From contig CAWATZ010000004.1 of assembly GCA_963784995.1 (NCBI GenBank), forward strand, positions 558,001 to 622,000: 64,000 nucleotides of DNA, in the 5' to 3' direction. The translations under genes and the position numbers were made by a program. This DNA is from CAWATZ01 sp963784995. GTDB taxonomy: Bacteria; Planctomycetota; Planctomycetia; Gemmatales; Gemmataceae. Shown here piece after piece: positions 18,468-27,446 of this stretch (the stretch's first letter is position 1; each line of letters opens with the position of its first letter). The notes under the pieces were generated by a model. That model was not told where the DNA came from. It saw nothing but the letters and a program-made list of their open reading frames with translations, and did no database searches.

Positions 18468-19730
18468 TCACGGCGTCATCTTCAGCTTTTTCAGTGCATT
18501 CTCCGCCGCCGCACGGACCTCCTTGAGCCCATCGCGGGTCATCTTGTCCATGCGTTCCTCGACGATCCTGGCATCGCCGCCGAGGGCTTCCTGGCCCATG
18601 TTGGCCAGCGTCTCCAGGGCGGCCACGCGCACCTCGATCACCCGGTCGTCCAGGGCCCCCAGCAGGGCCGTGACCACGTCCTTCGTGTCCGCACCCAGAT
18701 CCTTGCCGATCTGACCCAGGCAGTGCATCGCCAGGCAGCGCACGAACTTGTCCTCGTCCTTCAGCGCTTTCTTCAGGGCCGGCACCGCCGGTTTGGCCTC
18801 GGCGGCCAGCTCATCCAGGGCCCCGGCCACCGAGCGCCGCAGCTCCACGGGCGAGCCCGCAGCCGTCAGCAGCTCGCCCAGCAACGGCACCGTCTCCGCG
18901 ACATCCTTGCCCATCTTGCCCAGCGACTCGGCCACCGCCCGGCGCACGTCCAGAGGGGCCTGGCCGTCCTTGAGGACCGCCTTCATGGTGGGCAGGGCCG
19001 CCAGGGACTCGGGCGTGCCGATCGGACCGAGGGCCTTGGCCAGGGTCGCGCGCGTCAGCGGGTCGGCCTTGGGATCCTCAAGCACCTTGGACAGGTCCAG
19101 AACAACGTCGCGGGCGTCCGGGCCCAGCCGGCGAATAGTCTCGGCCGCGGAGCTGCTGACTTCGGCGCTGGAATCCTTGAGAGCGGCCACCAGCACCGGC
19201 AAGGCGGGTGTGAGTTCAAAGACCAGGTGAAAGTCCCTTTCCTTGTCCGACTCGAACACGCCCAGGGCGGTGGCCGACGCCGACCGGACCGAGGCGGCCT
19301 TGTCCGTGCGCAGGGCCGTGATCAGGCCGTCGCGCACCTCCGTCAGCCGCTGCTGTTTCTCCTTGGCCTTGGGGGCCGTCCGGCCCAGGGCCTGGGCCGC
19401 GCCGCTGCGGATGCGCGGATCGGGATCGTCGCGCAGGGCGTCGAGCAGGGCGGGGAAGACCTTCCGGCTCTTGAGCGGTCCGATCAGCCCGGTGGCGATC
19501 AGCCCGCGCAGCCGATTGCGATACAGCAGCTCCTGCACCAGCGGCCGGGCGGTGCCGCCCAGCACCACCAGGGTCTTGTCGCGCAACGGGGCCTCGTTCT
19601 CGCCGCGCAGCAGCACCAGCCACTCCGAGAGCCTCTTGCCCTGCAAGGGCGGATCGTCGTCCTGACCGTGGGCAGGAGCGGCCCAGAGGCCCGCCATCAC
19701 GATCCCGGCCAGCAGCAGTGGCATACGCAT
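18468..19730 (-). CDS. exported HEAT-repeat protein
   Basis: 420 residues with a signal peptide (LLLAGIVMAGLWAAPAHGQ) and then about nine HEAT/PBS-lyase-type repeats from residue 80 on. Examples are IRSGAAQALGRTAPKAKE, VRSASATALGVFESD, SSSAAETIRRLGPDA, VRRAVAESLGKMGKD, VRCLAMHCLGQIGKD and VRVAALETLANMGQE. Such solenoids bind partner proteins; planctomycetes carry many exported ones. No enzymatic domain is seen. The ATG at 19730 fits the signal peptide start. Confidence 0.85.
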   Translation of the reverse strand: MRMPLLLAGIVMAGLWAAPAHGQDDDPPLQGKRLSEWLVLLRGENEAPLRDKTLVVLGGTARPLVQELLYRNRLRGLIATGLIGPLKSRKVFPALLDALRDDPDPRIRSGAAQALGRTAPKAKEKQQRLTEVRDGLITALRTDKAASVRSASATALGVFESDKERDFHLVFELTPALPVLVAALKDSSAEVSSSAAETIRRLGPDARDVVLDLSKVLEDPKADPLTRATLAKALGPIGTPESLAALPTMKAVLKDGQAPLDVRRAVAESLGKMGKDVAETVPLLGELLTAAGSPVELRRSVAGALDELAAEAKPAVPALKKALKDEDKFVRCLAMHCLGQIGKDLGADTKDVVTALLGALDDRVIEVRVAALETLANMGQEALGGDARIVEERMDKMTRDGLKEVRAAAENALKKLKMTP

Positions 19731-20159
19731 TGTGTCTCTCCCCTTTCCACGGTTGCGAAAGCGGAACCCCGCGGAGAACTCTCAAGCAATGACGACTGAC
19801 TCCCTTGACCATATCTCAAGGGAGCTTCCGCGACAAGGATGCTCTGGCTGCGCCTTGCCGTTTGCCGCGGAGGAGGATACAACAGCAGCAGAAGTCTCTG
19901 GAGGAACAGGTCTAGCTCAGGTGCTCTGCACCAGGGCGGCGTTGCGCCGCCCGAGCGTTTCGCTTGTCATCCGTCCCAGGGAAGGCTGTTTCAGCCCCGC
20001 TACCGATGGGGGTGCCCCGTCGGGCCCGGTGGCCTGGAACAACCCCGCCTGCCGTCGTTCCACCGGGCCCGACGGGGCACCCCCATCGGCGGGTCCGAGA
20101 GCCTTCCGAGTCCCAGGTCGTGTCGTAGACACCTCCGAGACTCTGACTGCCACCGCAGG
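19731..20159. other. 429-bp intergenic gap with one palindrome
   Basis: Upstream region of the HEAT protein and downstream region of the methyltransferase. Apart from the palindrome at 20003-20089, no coding frame with a start site, no RNA and no clear promoter was seen. Confidence 0.6.
20003..20089. repeat. long palindrome, family D (30-bp arms)
   Basis: Perfect 30-bp arms (20003-20032, 20060-20089; arm starts CCGATGGGGGTGCCCCGTCG) around a 27-nt loop. Only copy in the window. Confidence 0.8.
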
Positions 20160-21395
20160 TCAGGCTGAAAAGCCTGACCTGCGGAGCAGCTTCTCGAACG
20201 GCTCCCCCAGCGCCCCCTCCAGGTAGGGGGTCACCCCCCAGAAGCGCCGCATCTCCAGGTACTCGCGCACAAACGCCGCCTCGCCGACCGGGGTGCCGCG
20301 GACCGCCCGCAGCATCAGGTTGCGGGCCGTGTGCTCGGTGCTGATGAACTCGATCACGTCGGTGCGGTAGCCCATGATCCGCAGCACCAGGGCCCGGAAG
20401 GCGTCGGTGACCAGGTCGGCCGTGCGCTGCTGGAGGATACCGTGCCGCAGCAGCGGCCGCAGGATCTCGGCGGGTCCCTCGGGGCGAACCTGGTCATTGA
20501 GATGATGGTGGCAGCAGGGCACGCTCAGAAGGACGCGGGCCTCGCTGGTGATGGCCTGGACGATGGCGTCGTCGGTCGCGGTATCGCAGGCGTGCAGGGC
20601 CAGCACGATGTCCGGCCGCACCTCGACAGAGCCGATGCGACCGCAGGCGAACGTCGGGCCGCTGCTGCCCAGCCGCTCCGAGCGCTCGATGCTCTTGCGG
20701 ATCACCTCCTCGTTCACGTCCACACCCAGGATGCGGGCCGGGACAGCGAGCACGTCGTTGAGGTAATGATGGGCCGCCAGCGTCAGGTAGCTGGCACCGC
20801 AGCCGCAATCGAGGATCTCGACGGCACGACCGAGCGAACGCAGCTCCGCCTCGTCGAGAACGTGCGTCAACTGCCTGAGGAACTCGTTGATCTGGGTATA
20901 CTTGGCCCGCATGGTGGGCCGGACCTGGCCGGTCCGCGTCAGGACGCCCATCACCTCCAGAACGTGATCCGCCTTGCCCTCGGGGAGCGGCACGTCCTTG
21001 ACCCGGTTGTGGGGCTCCTCGGGTTGTGGCCCAGCCGATTGCACCTGCCGCCGGCCGACGAGGACCTTGCCTCTCTTGGTGGTGTGGACGTCGATCTCCT
21101 CGGTAAGCGTGGTCAGGTGAATCCCGGCAAAGCCAGCGTTGAGGAGTTCGCGGAGTGGGAGAGCGATTTCCGGTCCGTGGAAGTTCCTGGTGACATTCTT
21201 CTTCGGCTCGAAGTACGAGAATTGCACGCAGCGCCGCCCACGAACCCTGACGGGCCGCAGCACAACGCGCAGCCACGGAGCAGGTGCCGGGCCACGCGCG
21301 ACGCCGCCGAAGGTGGCCCGCCGGAAATCGTCGCGGAGGACGATCTCGTGGACGTGCGAGAACAGCAGTTCTCGGTCTAGTTCGGTTCGGCTCAT
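20160..21395 (-). CDS. class I SAM-dependent methyltransferase (Methyltransf_32-like)
   Basis: 411 residues. Motif I is VEILDCGCGASYLTLAA (residue ~195), then RILGVDVNEEVI, DIVLALHACDTATDDAI and VPCCHHHLNDQ. This HACDTATD ... PCCHHH pattern is characteristic of the RRNAD1/METTL25/Methyltransf_32 group. Bacterial members are poorly studied; an RNA substrate is possible but not shown. The N-terminal 190 residues are a family-specific extension. The long open frame upstream (to 22217) is antisense noise; ATG at 21395 begins MSRTELDRELL. Confidence 0.82.
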   Translation of the reverse strand: MSRTELDRELLFSHVHEIVLRDDFRRATFGGVARGPAPAPWLRVVLRPVRVRGRRCVQFSYFEPKKNVTRNFHGPEIALPLRELLNAGFAGIHLTTLTEEIDVHTTKRGKVLVGRRQVQSAGPQPEEPHNRVKDVPLPEGKADHVLEVMGVLTRTGQVRPTMRAKYTQINEFLRQLTHVLDEAELRSLGRAVEILDCGCGASYLTLAAHHYLNDVLAVPARILGVDVNEEVIRKSIERSERLGSSGPTFACGRIGSVEVRPDIVLALHACDTATDDAIVQAITSEARVLLSVPCCHHHLNDQVRPEGPAEILRPLLRHGILQQRTADLVTDAFRALVLRIMGYRTDVIEFISTEHTARNLMLRAVRGTPVGEAAFVREYLEMRRFWGVTPYLEGALGEPFEKLLRRSGFSA

Positions 21396-21434
21396 GTTTT
21401 CATTGTAGGCCGCAGCAGGGTTGAGCCAGCAGGC

Positions 21435-21502
21435 GTAGCCGCAGGCGGCTCGCCTGCTGGCTCTCCGGGGTACAAGCCAGCAGGCGAGCCGCCTGCGGCT
21501 AC
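21435..21502. repeat. long palindrome, family A (28-bp arms)
   Basis: Arms 21435-21462 and 21475-21502, near-identical to 5361-5434, with a further AGCCAGCAG/CTGCTGGCT pair outside. It sits in the divergent gap between the methyltransferase and the receiver protein, just upstream of the sigma-54 promoter at 21531. Confidence 0.85.
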
Positions 21503-21530
21503 GGCTGCTGGCTGGACAGGTGGCACAGGA

Positions 21531-21546
21531 CTTGCTGAAATAGGAG
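21531..21546 (+). promoter_or_regulatory. sigma-54 promoter for the lone receiver protein
   Basis: TGGCACA-GGAC-TTGCT, exact spacing and core, 66 bp before the 21612 start. Confidence 0.75.
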
Positions 21547-21611
21547 GGAGACATTGCACCAAACTCCGGCCAGTCAGGAACGCACTGGCCCGGCATCAAG
21601 GAGAGCGGCAC

Positions 21612-22028
21612 ATGAAACGGATTCTGCTGATCGACGACAATGCAGCGGTCCGTTCTCTGCTCCGGACGTTCCTGGAACGGTCCGGTTTTGAGGTGGCGGA
21701 GGCCGCGGAGGGCGACGCCGGCATCCAGCTCTACCGCCACTGGCCGGCCGACCTGGTCCTGTGCGACCTGTTCATGCCCGGCAAGGATGGCCTGGAAGCG
21801 ATCCGCCAGTTCCTCCGCGAGTTCCCCGGGGTCAAGGTGATCGCCATGAGCGGTGGCGGCTTCGGCGGCAACCTGGACCTGCTGCCGGTCGCCAAGATGC
21901 TGGGTGCCGTCGAGCTTCTCTACAAACCGTTCGATGGGGAAACGGTGCTGGAGGCGATCCGGCGCGCCCTCCAGGCCCCGACCCCGGCCGGGATTATGGG
22001 CCACAGCCGGGGACCAGCCGAACCGTGA
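21612..22028 (+). CDS. single-domain response regulator (CheY-like receiver)
   Basis: 138 residues; a receiver domain alone: ILLIDDNAAVRSLLRTFL (acidic pair), phospho-acceptor Asp in LVLCDLFMPG, conserved Ser in VIAMSGGG, and Lys in LLYKPFDGE. No output domain, so it must signal by protein contact. AAGGAGAGCGGCAC precedes the ATG. A sigma-54 promoter match lies upstream. Its last 35 bp overlap the end of the kinase gene on the other strand. Confidence 0.9.
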   Translation: MKRILLIDDNAAVRSLLRTFLERSGFEVAEAAEGDAGIQLYRHWPADLVLCDLFMPGKDGLEAIRQFLREFPGVKVIAMSGGGFGGNLDLLPVAKMLGAVELLYKPFDGETVLEAIRRALQAPTPAGIMGHSRGPAEP

Positions 22029-23475
22029 AGCGGCTGCCCCGGCCCGGCTCACTGACCGCTGCCACTTCCGCTCCCAGGGCCGTGGCCAGCCGGCACGCGA
22101 TGGCCAGCCCCAGACCAACCCCCCCTGACCCCAGCTCCCGCAACCGGGGCGATCGGAAGAACGGCTCGAAGATGCGCGGCAGGTCCTCCGCGGCGATGCC
22201 ACAGCCGGCGTCCGCAACAGTCAGCAAGACCCGATCCGCCGTTCCGCTCAGAGACAGGGTGATCGCCGTTCCCGGCGGGCTGTATTTGCAGGCATTGTCC
22301 AGGAGAATGTCCACGACCTGTCCCAGCAGCGCCGGGTGGGCGCGGACCGGCAGTGCCGCAACCGCACACAAGCCCGGAGCGCCAGCGACGGGACAGGGTG
22401 GCAGAAGCCGGACGTCGGCCGAGCGGGGGTGGGAGGACCACGTGCGGAGGTGGTCTTCCAGCCAGGAAGCCAGGTTCAGGTCCACCAGACCCGGCAAGGC
22501 AGACTCGGCGTCAGCCCGGGCCAGAAAGAGCAGCATCTCGACAATCCGCTGGAGCCGGCCGGATTGCTCGGCCACCACGCCCAGCACCCGACGATAATCC
22601 TCGGGCGAGCGCTCGCGCCGCAGGGCCACCTCGACCTGGCCAAGCATCACCGCCAGGGGAGTCCGCAGCTGATGCGACGCCTCGCCTGTGAACCGCCGCT
22701 GCCGCTCGTGGGCCTCCTGCAAGCGGTCGAGCAGAGCGTTGAACTCCAGACCCAGGGTCTCCAGTTCGTCTCCCGTGTGGTCCACGGCCAGCCGTTGGCC
22801 CGGTTCGCTGGCCTGGATCGAGCGCGCGGACTCGGCCATACGTCCCACCGGGGCCAGGGCCCGCCGGCACAGCCAGGAACCAAGCAGCGCCGCCACCGCC
22901 CACGTGGCCAGCGACAGACCCACCAGCGCCCCCAGGAGCTGGCGCAGAGACGTTTCGGTCGGCCCGGTCGCGACCGCCGCCGTCAGCACCAGGGCCGGAT
23001 ACTTCGCCTCAGGAGCGTTTTCGCCCTCGTGCGTGTTGCCGGCCGGCTGCTGGCCGGTCTCCCCACGCTTGCCGTGGCCGAGAGGCTGCAGCCGAGTTTG
23101 CGACACCCACCAGCGCTCATCGCCCTGTCTGGCGCTCCGGAAGGAAAAAACTTCGGAGAGGTTGACCTCCTCCAGGGCCAGCAGCCCCGCCGGGATTGGC
23201 TCGTCGGAGGAGGCAACCACCCGCCCTTTCGGGGTCCGCACCAGCCAGCGCACGTCGTCGCCCGGCTCCAGCCGCCGTTGCCCCCCCTCCCACTCCACCG
23301 TGTCCTCCTGCAGCTCAACGGCAGCCGTCAGGGTGCCGAGGGCCGACTCCAGCCGCTGCTGCAACTTCTGGTTGAAGTAGCCGGCCGCCAGGAGGTACAG
23401 GGCCACGGAGAAACCGGTCAGCGTGACCGCCAGCATGCCCAGGAAAAAGAGCGCGACGCGGGTGGGAAGGCTCAT
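21994..23475 (-). CDS. sensor histidine kinase
   Basis: 493 residues. N-terminal membrane segment (VALFFLGMLAVTLTGFSVALYLL), an outside region of about 130 residues, second membrane segment (LLGALVGLSLATWAVAALLGSWL), HAMP (RRALAPVGRMAESARSI), dimerisation domain with phospho-acceptor His in GEASHQLRTPLAVML, and ATPase boxes N (LLDNACKYS), G1 (VADAGCGIAAEDLPRIFEPFFR) and G2 (GGVGLGLAI). The outside part should sense an unknown signal. Its start overlaps the regulator gene stop (ATGA), so both come from one transcript. Confidence 0.92.
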   Translation of the reverse strand: MSLPTRVALFFLGMLAVTLTGFSVALYLLAAGYFNQKLQQRLESALGTLTAAVELQEDTVEWEGGQRRLEPGDDVRWLVRTPKGRVVASSDEPIPAGLLALEEVNLSEVFSFRSARQGDERWWVSQTRLQPLGHGKRGETGQQPAGNTHEGENAPEAKYPALVLTAAVATGPTETSLRQLLGALVGLSLATWAVAALLGSWLCRRALAPVGRMAESARSIQASEPGQRLAVDHTGDELETLGLEFNALLDRLQEAHERQRRFTGEASHQLRTPLAVMLGQVEVALRRERSPEDYRRVLGVVAEQSGRLQRIVEMLLFLARADAESALPGLVDLNLASWLEDHLRTWSSHPRSADVRLLPPCPVAGAPGLCAVAALPVRAHPALLGQVVDILLDNACKYSPPGTAITLSLSGTADRVLLTVADAGCGIAAEDLPRIFEPFFRSPRLRELGSGGVGLGLAIACRLATALGAEVAAVSEPGRGSRFTVRLVPGCGP

Positions 23476-24170
23476 TCCCTGGCCTCCCCGCCGTCCTCGG
23501 ATCGGCCGAAGCGATAGCCCCGTCCCCGGAGCGTCTGGATCAGCCGGGGCCCGTGTACCTCCAGCTTCCGCCGCAGCTCCTTGACGTGGACCTCCAGCGT
23601 GTTCGACAGGCCGTCGTAACGCTCGTCCCAGACGTTCTCGTAGATGCGCGTCCGGGACAGCACCTCGTCGGGGTGGCGGAGAAAGAAGACCAGCAACGCC
23701 TGCTCCTTGGCCGTCAGCTCCAGCCGCCGGCCATTACGCTCGACCCGATGGGTGGCCAGGTCCACGCGGACCGTTTCATAGGCGAGGACCGTGCTTGTGC
23801 TCCGGTCGCGCCGCCGGCCCATCACCCGCACCCGGGCCAGCAGCTCGTCGAAGGCGAACGGCTTGCACAGGTAATCGTCGGCCCCGCTGTCGAGGCCGCG
23901 GACCCGGTCGGAAATGGCGTCCCGGGCCGTGAGGAACAGCACCGGGGTCGTGTCATTCATCTGGCGGAAGCGGCGGAGCAGCGTCAGCCCATCCATGCCG
24001 GGAAGCCGCCAGTCCAGCAGCACGACGTCCCATTCCTGGGTTCGCAAGGCGTGGAAGCCCTCCTCGCCGTCGGCGGCGTGTTCCACGGTGAAGCCTTCTT
24101 CCCGCAGGCCCCGCACCAGGAAGTCGGCCATGGCCGGCTCGTCCTCGATCACCAGGATACGGCTGCTCAT
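23472..24170 (-). CDS. OmpR-family response regulator
   Basis: 232 residues. Receiver 1-120 with Asp in VVLLDWRLPGMDG and Lys in DYLCKPFAF; winged-helix DNA-binding domain 130-225 (RLELTAKEQALLVFFLRHPDEVLSRTRI, then HVKELRRKLEV and IQTLRGRGYRF). It is the partner of the kinase encoded next. The upstream neighbour encodes a PepSY-like exported protein, a common companion of such pairs. A family-E palindrome separates the two. Confidence 0.93.
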   Translation of the reverse strand: MSSRILVIEDEPAMADFLVRGLREEGFTVEHAADGEEGFHALRTQEWDVVLLDWRLPGMDGLTLLRRFRQMNDTTPVLFLTARDAISDRVRGLDSGADDYLCKPFAFDELLARVRVMGRRRDRSTSTVLAYETVRVDLATHRVERNGRRLELTAKEQALLVFFLRHPDEVLSRTRIYENVWDERYDGLSNTLEVHVKELRRKLEVHGPRLIQTLRGRGYRFGRSEDGGEARE

Positions 24171-24197
24171 TGCTTGACCTCTGTCGCTGCAGCGAAT

Positions 24198-24272
24198 GGC
24201 GAGCCGGGAGCGTCAGCTCCCGGATTCTTCCGATTCGTCGGAGAATCCGGGAGCTGACGCTCCCGGCTCGCC
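24198..24272. repeat. long palindrome, family E (31-bp arms)
   Basis: Arms 24198-24228 and 24242-24272 (arm starts GGCGAGCCGGGAGCGTCAGC), loop pairs further. Almost identical to 37249-37323. It lies between the PepSY-like gene and the response regulator gene. Confidence 0.88.
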
Positions 24273-24277
24273 TTCCC

Positions 24278-24751
24278 TTACTCGTCCTTTTTCTCCTCGT
24301 TGACGACCTTACCGGACGGATCGAACACAACCTCGATTGTCTTCTTCTCGGCGGTGGTGAGCAGGACCTCGTAGGTGACCTTGTCGCCCTTGGTGATTTC
24401 CTCGGTCTTGGCAATCTTGGCCTTGGGATACTTGGCGTCCAGCGCCGCCTTGACGGGTTTGGGCAGGTCCGTGACCTTGATCTCCTTCTCCACGATCTCG
24501 ATCTTCCCCTCGGGGGTGACCGTGACGTCGATGTTCTGGCCCTCGTTCTTGATGGACACTTCGTAGAGGGTCTTCTTGTCCTCCACTTCTTTTGACGCGG
24601 AGACGAGTTTCGCCTTGGGGAACTTCGCTTTCACGGCGGCTGTCACGGCCCTGGGCAGCTTGTCCAGAGGCACCTTCTCCTCGTCGGCTCGCCCGGCAGT
24701 TCCCAACAGCAGCAGCGCCGCAACGCCCAGACTCACGATCCATCGGCTCAT
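24278..24751 (-). CDS. exported PepSY-like protein (two repeats)
   Basis: 157 residues with a signal peptide (WIVSLGVAALLLLGTAGRADE). Two PepSY-like units follow: LPRAVTAAVKAKFPKAKLVSASKE ... LYEVSIKNEGQNIDVTVTPEG and LPKPVKAALDAKYPKAKIAKTEEI ... TYEVLLTTAEKKTIEVVFDPSG. Such proteins work in the periplasm and often accompany two-component systems; protease inhibition has been proposed for the family. The ATG at 24751 has AGGGTGTGAA upstream; a TTG 15 bp earlier is less likely. Confidence 0.85.
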   Translation of the reverse strand: MSRWIVSLGVAALLLLGTAGRADEEKVPLDKLPRAVTAAVKAKFPKAKLVSASKEVEDKKTLYEVSIKNEGQNIDVTVTPEGKIEIVEKEIKVTDLPKPVKAALDAKYPKAKIAKTEEITKGDKVTYEVLLTTAEKKTIEVVFDPSGKVVNEEKKDE

Positions 24752-24898
24752 TTCACACCCTCGCAACGTACGGGAAGTAATCGTTGGGGAATGACCGGAC
24801 CCATTGTCCGTCCTGTCCCATGCGCCGATGCTACCGGACGTCCCTGAAATGGCAATGAGGGAAAGATAAAATCCGCTTCATCCTGCAGAGCGGCGGCT

Positions 24899-25438
24899 TC
24901 AATGCGGTTTGGCCGGCTGGCAACACCGGCAGCAAGGGCCCTGGTCGGCGGCCGTCCGGGCCCGCTCCTCCGCGATTTGCTGCTGGCGGAACTTCTCGTA
25001 AGGCCCGGCCGAGAGGTCGCTGGGGCAGGTCCAGCGCTCGAAATGGACCCAGATGACACGCGAATAGCGGAACACCATCGGCACCAGCGGCAGGTACGGC
25101 AACATCGCCAGGCCGGCGACGGTGTAGCCGTTGGCGTTGGGCAGGAGCCAGCTGACGATGACGTAGAAGGGCACGAGAATCACCACGCCGAGGACGTAGC
25201 TGGCGTACATGGCTCCGAGGAACGTCCCCTCTTCCCGCTGGAAGAGCAGGCCGCACTCCGGACAGGGATCGTTCATTGCGAAGCTGCCGCGGAACATCTT
25301 GCCTTTCTGACAGCGCGGACACCGCTGCATCAGAATGGCCCAGAAGACGTTCCAGGCGCGTCGCAACGTCCCGCCGGGACGCGGGATCGGCAGTTCCTGT
25401 TCGAGGGGAACTCCGTCCGAAGGATTGGCAGCACACAC
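24899..25438 (-). CDS. DUF983 family membrane protein
   Basis: 179 residues starting GTG at 25438 (GAGGGAG eight bases upstream). The zinc-finger pair is RCPRCQKGKMFRGSF ... DPCPECGLLF, followed by two hydrophobic segments (FLGAMYASYVLGVVILVPFYVIVSWLL and YTVAGLAMLPYLPLVPMVF) as in DUF983. The tail is rich in Cys (CCRCCQ). Function unknown; relatives are often near haem-copper oxidase genes, but not here. A TATAAT on this strand about 35 bp upstream may be its -10. Confidence 0.82.
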   Translation of the reverse strand: MCAANPSDGVPLEQELPIPRPGGTLRRAWNVFWAILMQRCPRCQKGKMFRGSFAMNDPCPECGLLFQREEGTFLGAMYASYVLGVVILVPFYVIVSWLLPNANGYTVAGLAMLPYLPLVPMVFRYSRVIWVHFERWTCPSDLSAGPYEKFRQQQIAEERARTAADQGPCCRCCQPAKPH

Positions 25439-25502
25439 GGCTTGATCTCCCTCAAGAGGCGGTTTCTCTATTATACCAGGACCCAACCAACCTTGCACGA
25501 AT

Positions 25503-25517
25503 TGGCAACTGTTGCCA
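25503..25517. promoter_or_regulatory. perfect 15-bp palindrome, operator-like
   Basis: TGGCAAC-T-GTTGCCA, 60 bp before the 25577 start and about 65 bp from the divergent DUF983 gene. It looks like a dimeric repressor site; no matching regulator can be named. Confidence 0.4.
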
Positions 25518-25576
25518 GAATCGTACCGTTGCGGTTCGCCGTGGCGATCCAGTTCTATTCCTTTCGGGAGTTTCGC

Positions 25577-27412
25577 ATGAGCGACATCACGTCGGAAGTG
25601 CCCCAGACCTCGCCTCTGGTCCCGCTGCCGCCGCCCTCCGACGCCGAGCTGATGGTGCCGGCGTGCGTGCGCGGCCGGCGGCTGCGGCTGTGGCCCGGTC
25701 TGATCATCGTCGCCCTGGAATGGTTGGCGATCAAGCTGCCCGCTCTGGTGGCGCCGGCGAGCTTTACCCAGTTCATGGCCGCCTTCTGGGGGCCCATGAT
25801 CGCGACGTTGCTCCTGGGGGTCTGGTGGCTCTTCGTCAGCCGGATTCGCTGGTTTGAACGCTGCCTGGGCCTGGTGATCTTTGTGGCGGCGGGAGCGGCG
25901 GCGTGGTCTCTGAGCGACCTCTCGTTGCGTCCTGTGCCTCTGATCATGTTCGGCTTGCCCCTGTTCCACACGGTCTGGGTACTGTGGCTGCTGATCACGC
26001 CCTCGGTGAGCTGGCAGGTCCGGTACGCAGGTCTGGCGGGGGCGCTGGCGCTGACCGGGGGTTACGTGGATCTGTGGCGGATGAATGGCGTGGACGGCAG
26101 CTTCACGGCCGAGTGGGCCTTGCGCTGGCAAGAAACGGCCGAGCAGAAGTATCTGGCGGAACGCGCTGCCCACCAAAAGGAAGGTCGGCAACCCGTGTCG
26201 CAGGTGGTGAAACTGCAACCGGGGGACTGGCCCGGCTTCCGCGGACCGGACCGCGATGGCCGGCAGCCCGGGGTCCGCATCGCCGCGGACTGGAAGCTCA
26301 CCCCACCGCAAAAGCTCTGGCGGCAGCGGGTTGGTCCAGGTTGGTCTTCCTTCGCCGTGGTGGGCGATCGCCTGTACACCCAGGAGCAGCGCGGCCCGGA
26401 CGAGGTGGTGAGCTGCTACGACGCCAACACCGGCAAGGAGATCTGGGCTCATACCGACAAGGTCCGTTTCGCCGAGACCGTGGCCGGTCCCGGTCCGCGG
26501 GCCACGCCAACTTTCCACGACGGCAAGATTTACTCCCTCGGGGCTTCGGGCCTGCTGAACTGTCTCGATGCCGCAACCGGCGAGAAGGTCTGGACGAAGG
26601 ACATCGTCAAGGACTCGGGAGCCAAGGTGCCGACGTGGGGCTTCGCGGCCAGCCCGCTGGTGGTCCAGGGAGTGGTGACCGTGTTCGCGGGCGGCGACCA
26701 GGACAAAAGCATGCTTGGCTACGACGCCGAGACGGGCGAGCTGGCCTGGACCGCGGGCACGGAGAAAGACAGCTATTGCTCGCCGCAGCGGGTGGTGCTG
26801 GACGGTTACGAGCAGGTGCTCATCGCCACGGGCGACAGTCTGACGGCGCACCATCCAAAAACCGGCAAGGTCCTGTGGCAGCACGAATGGGAGCCAATGA
26901 AAGGCATGGCTCGCGTCGTGCAGCCGGCCCTGGTCAGCGGTTCCGACCTGCTGCTGGGGACCGGCTTCACCAAGGGGACGCGGCGGGTCCGCGTCAGCCG
27001 GGAGGGAGACGACTGGAAGACCGAGGAAGTCTGGACGACCCGGAAGATCAACCCCTACTACAACGATCTGGTGATCCATCGCGGCCATCTGTACGGCTTC
27101 GATGGCCTCTTCTTCACCTGCGTGAGCCTGGAAGAGGGCGAAGGCAAGTGGCGTGCCCGCGGCTACGGTGGCGGCCAGGTGCTGCTGCTGCCGGATCAGG
27201 ACCTGTTGCTCATCCTCTCGGAAAAGGGCGAGGTCGCCCTGGTCGAGGCGACACCCGAGGAACACAAGGAGGTGGCCCGGTTCCAGGCCATCGAAGGCAA
27301 GACCTGGAACCATCCGGTGGTGGCGCACGGCAAGCTGTTCGTCCGCAACGGTGAGGAAATGGCGTGCTACCAGCTGACTCCAATCAGCGAAGGGGACAAG
27401 GGAGGGAAGTGA
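25577..27412 (+). CDS. membrane-anchored PQQ-like beta-propeller protein (BamB/quinoprotein-like)
   Basis: 611 residues. Residues 40-175 hold four to five membrane segments (LWPGLIIVALEWLAIKLP, FWGPMIATLLLGVWWLFV, LVIFVAAGAAAWSL, IMFGLPLFHTVWVLWLLI). The rest is a propeller with repeated blades such as VVSCYDANTGKEIWAHTD, LLNCLDAATGEKVWTKD, MLGYDAETGELAWTAGT and LTAHHPKTGKVLWQHEW. It begins with DWPGFRGPDRDG, the opening common to many planctomycete propellers. No dehydrogenase catalytic Asp pattern or Cys-Cys pair is seen, so a binding role is more likely. The start at 25577 follows GGGAG. Confidence 0.85.
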   Translation: MSDITSEVPQTSPLVPLPPPSDAELMVPACVRGRRLRLWPGLIIVALEWLAIKLPALVAPASFTQFMAAFWGPMIATLLLGVWWLFVSRIRWFERCLGLVIFVAAGAAAWSLSDLSLRPVPLIMFGLPLFHTVWVLWLLITPSVSWQVRYAGLAGALALTGGYVDLWRMNGVDGSFTAEWALRWQETAEQKYLAERAAHQKEGRQPVSQVVKLQPGDWPGFRGPDRDGRQPGVRIAADWKLTPPQKLWRQRVGPGWSSFAVVGDRLYTQEQRGPDEVVSCYDANTGKEIWAHTDKVRFAETVAGPGPRATPTFHDGKIYSLGASGLLNCLDAATGEKVWTKDIVKDSGAKVPTWGFAASPLVVQGVVTVFAGGDQDKSMLGYDAETGELAWTAGTEKDSYCSPQRVVLDGYEQVLIATGDSLTAHHPKTGKVLWQHEWEPMKGMARVVQPALVSGSDLLLGTGFTKGTRRVRVSREGDDWKTEEVWTTRKINPYYNDLVIHRGHLYGFDGLFFTCVSLEEGEGKWRARGYGGGQVLLLPDQDLLLILSEKGEVALVEATPEEHKEVARFQAIEGKTWNHPVVAHGKLFVRNGEEMACYQLTPISEGDKGGK

Positions 27413-27446
27413 GAGCCTGATCCTCCACGATCGGGGGCGATTTGAC

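Noticed and set aside
21396..22217. Upstream extension of the methyltransferase frame to 22217
   Set aside because: It runs antisense to the receiver gene and holds low-complexity Arg/Ser-rich sequence; ATG at 21395 starts the conserved part.
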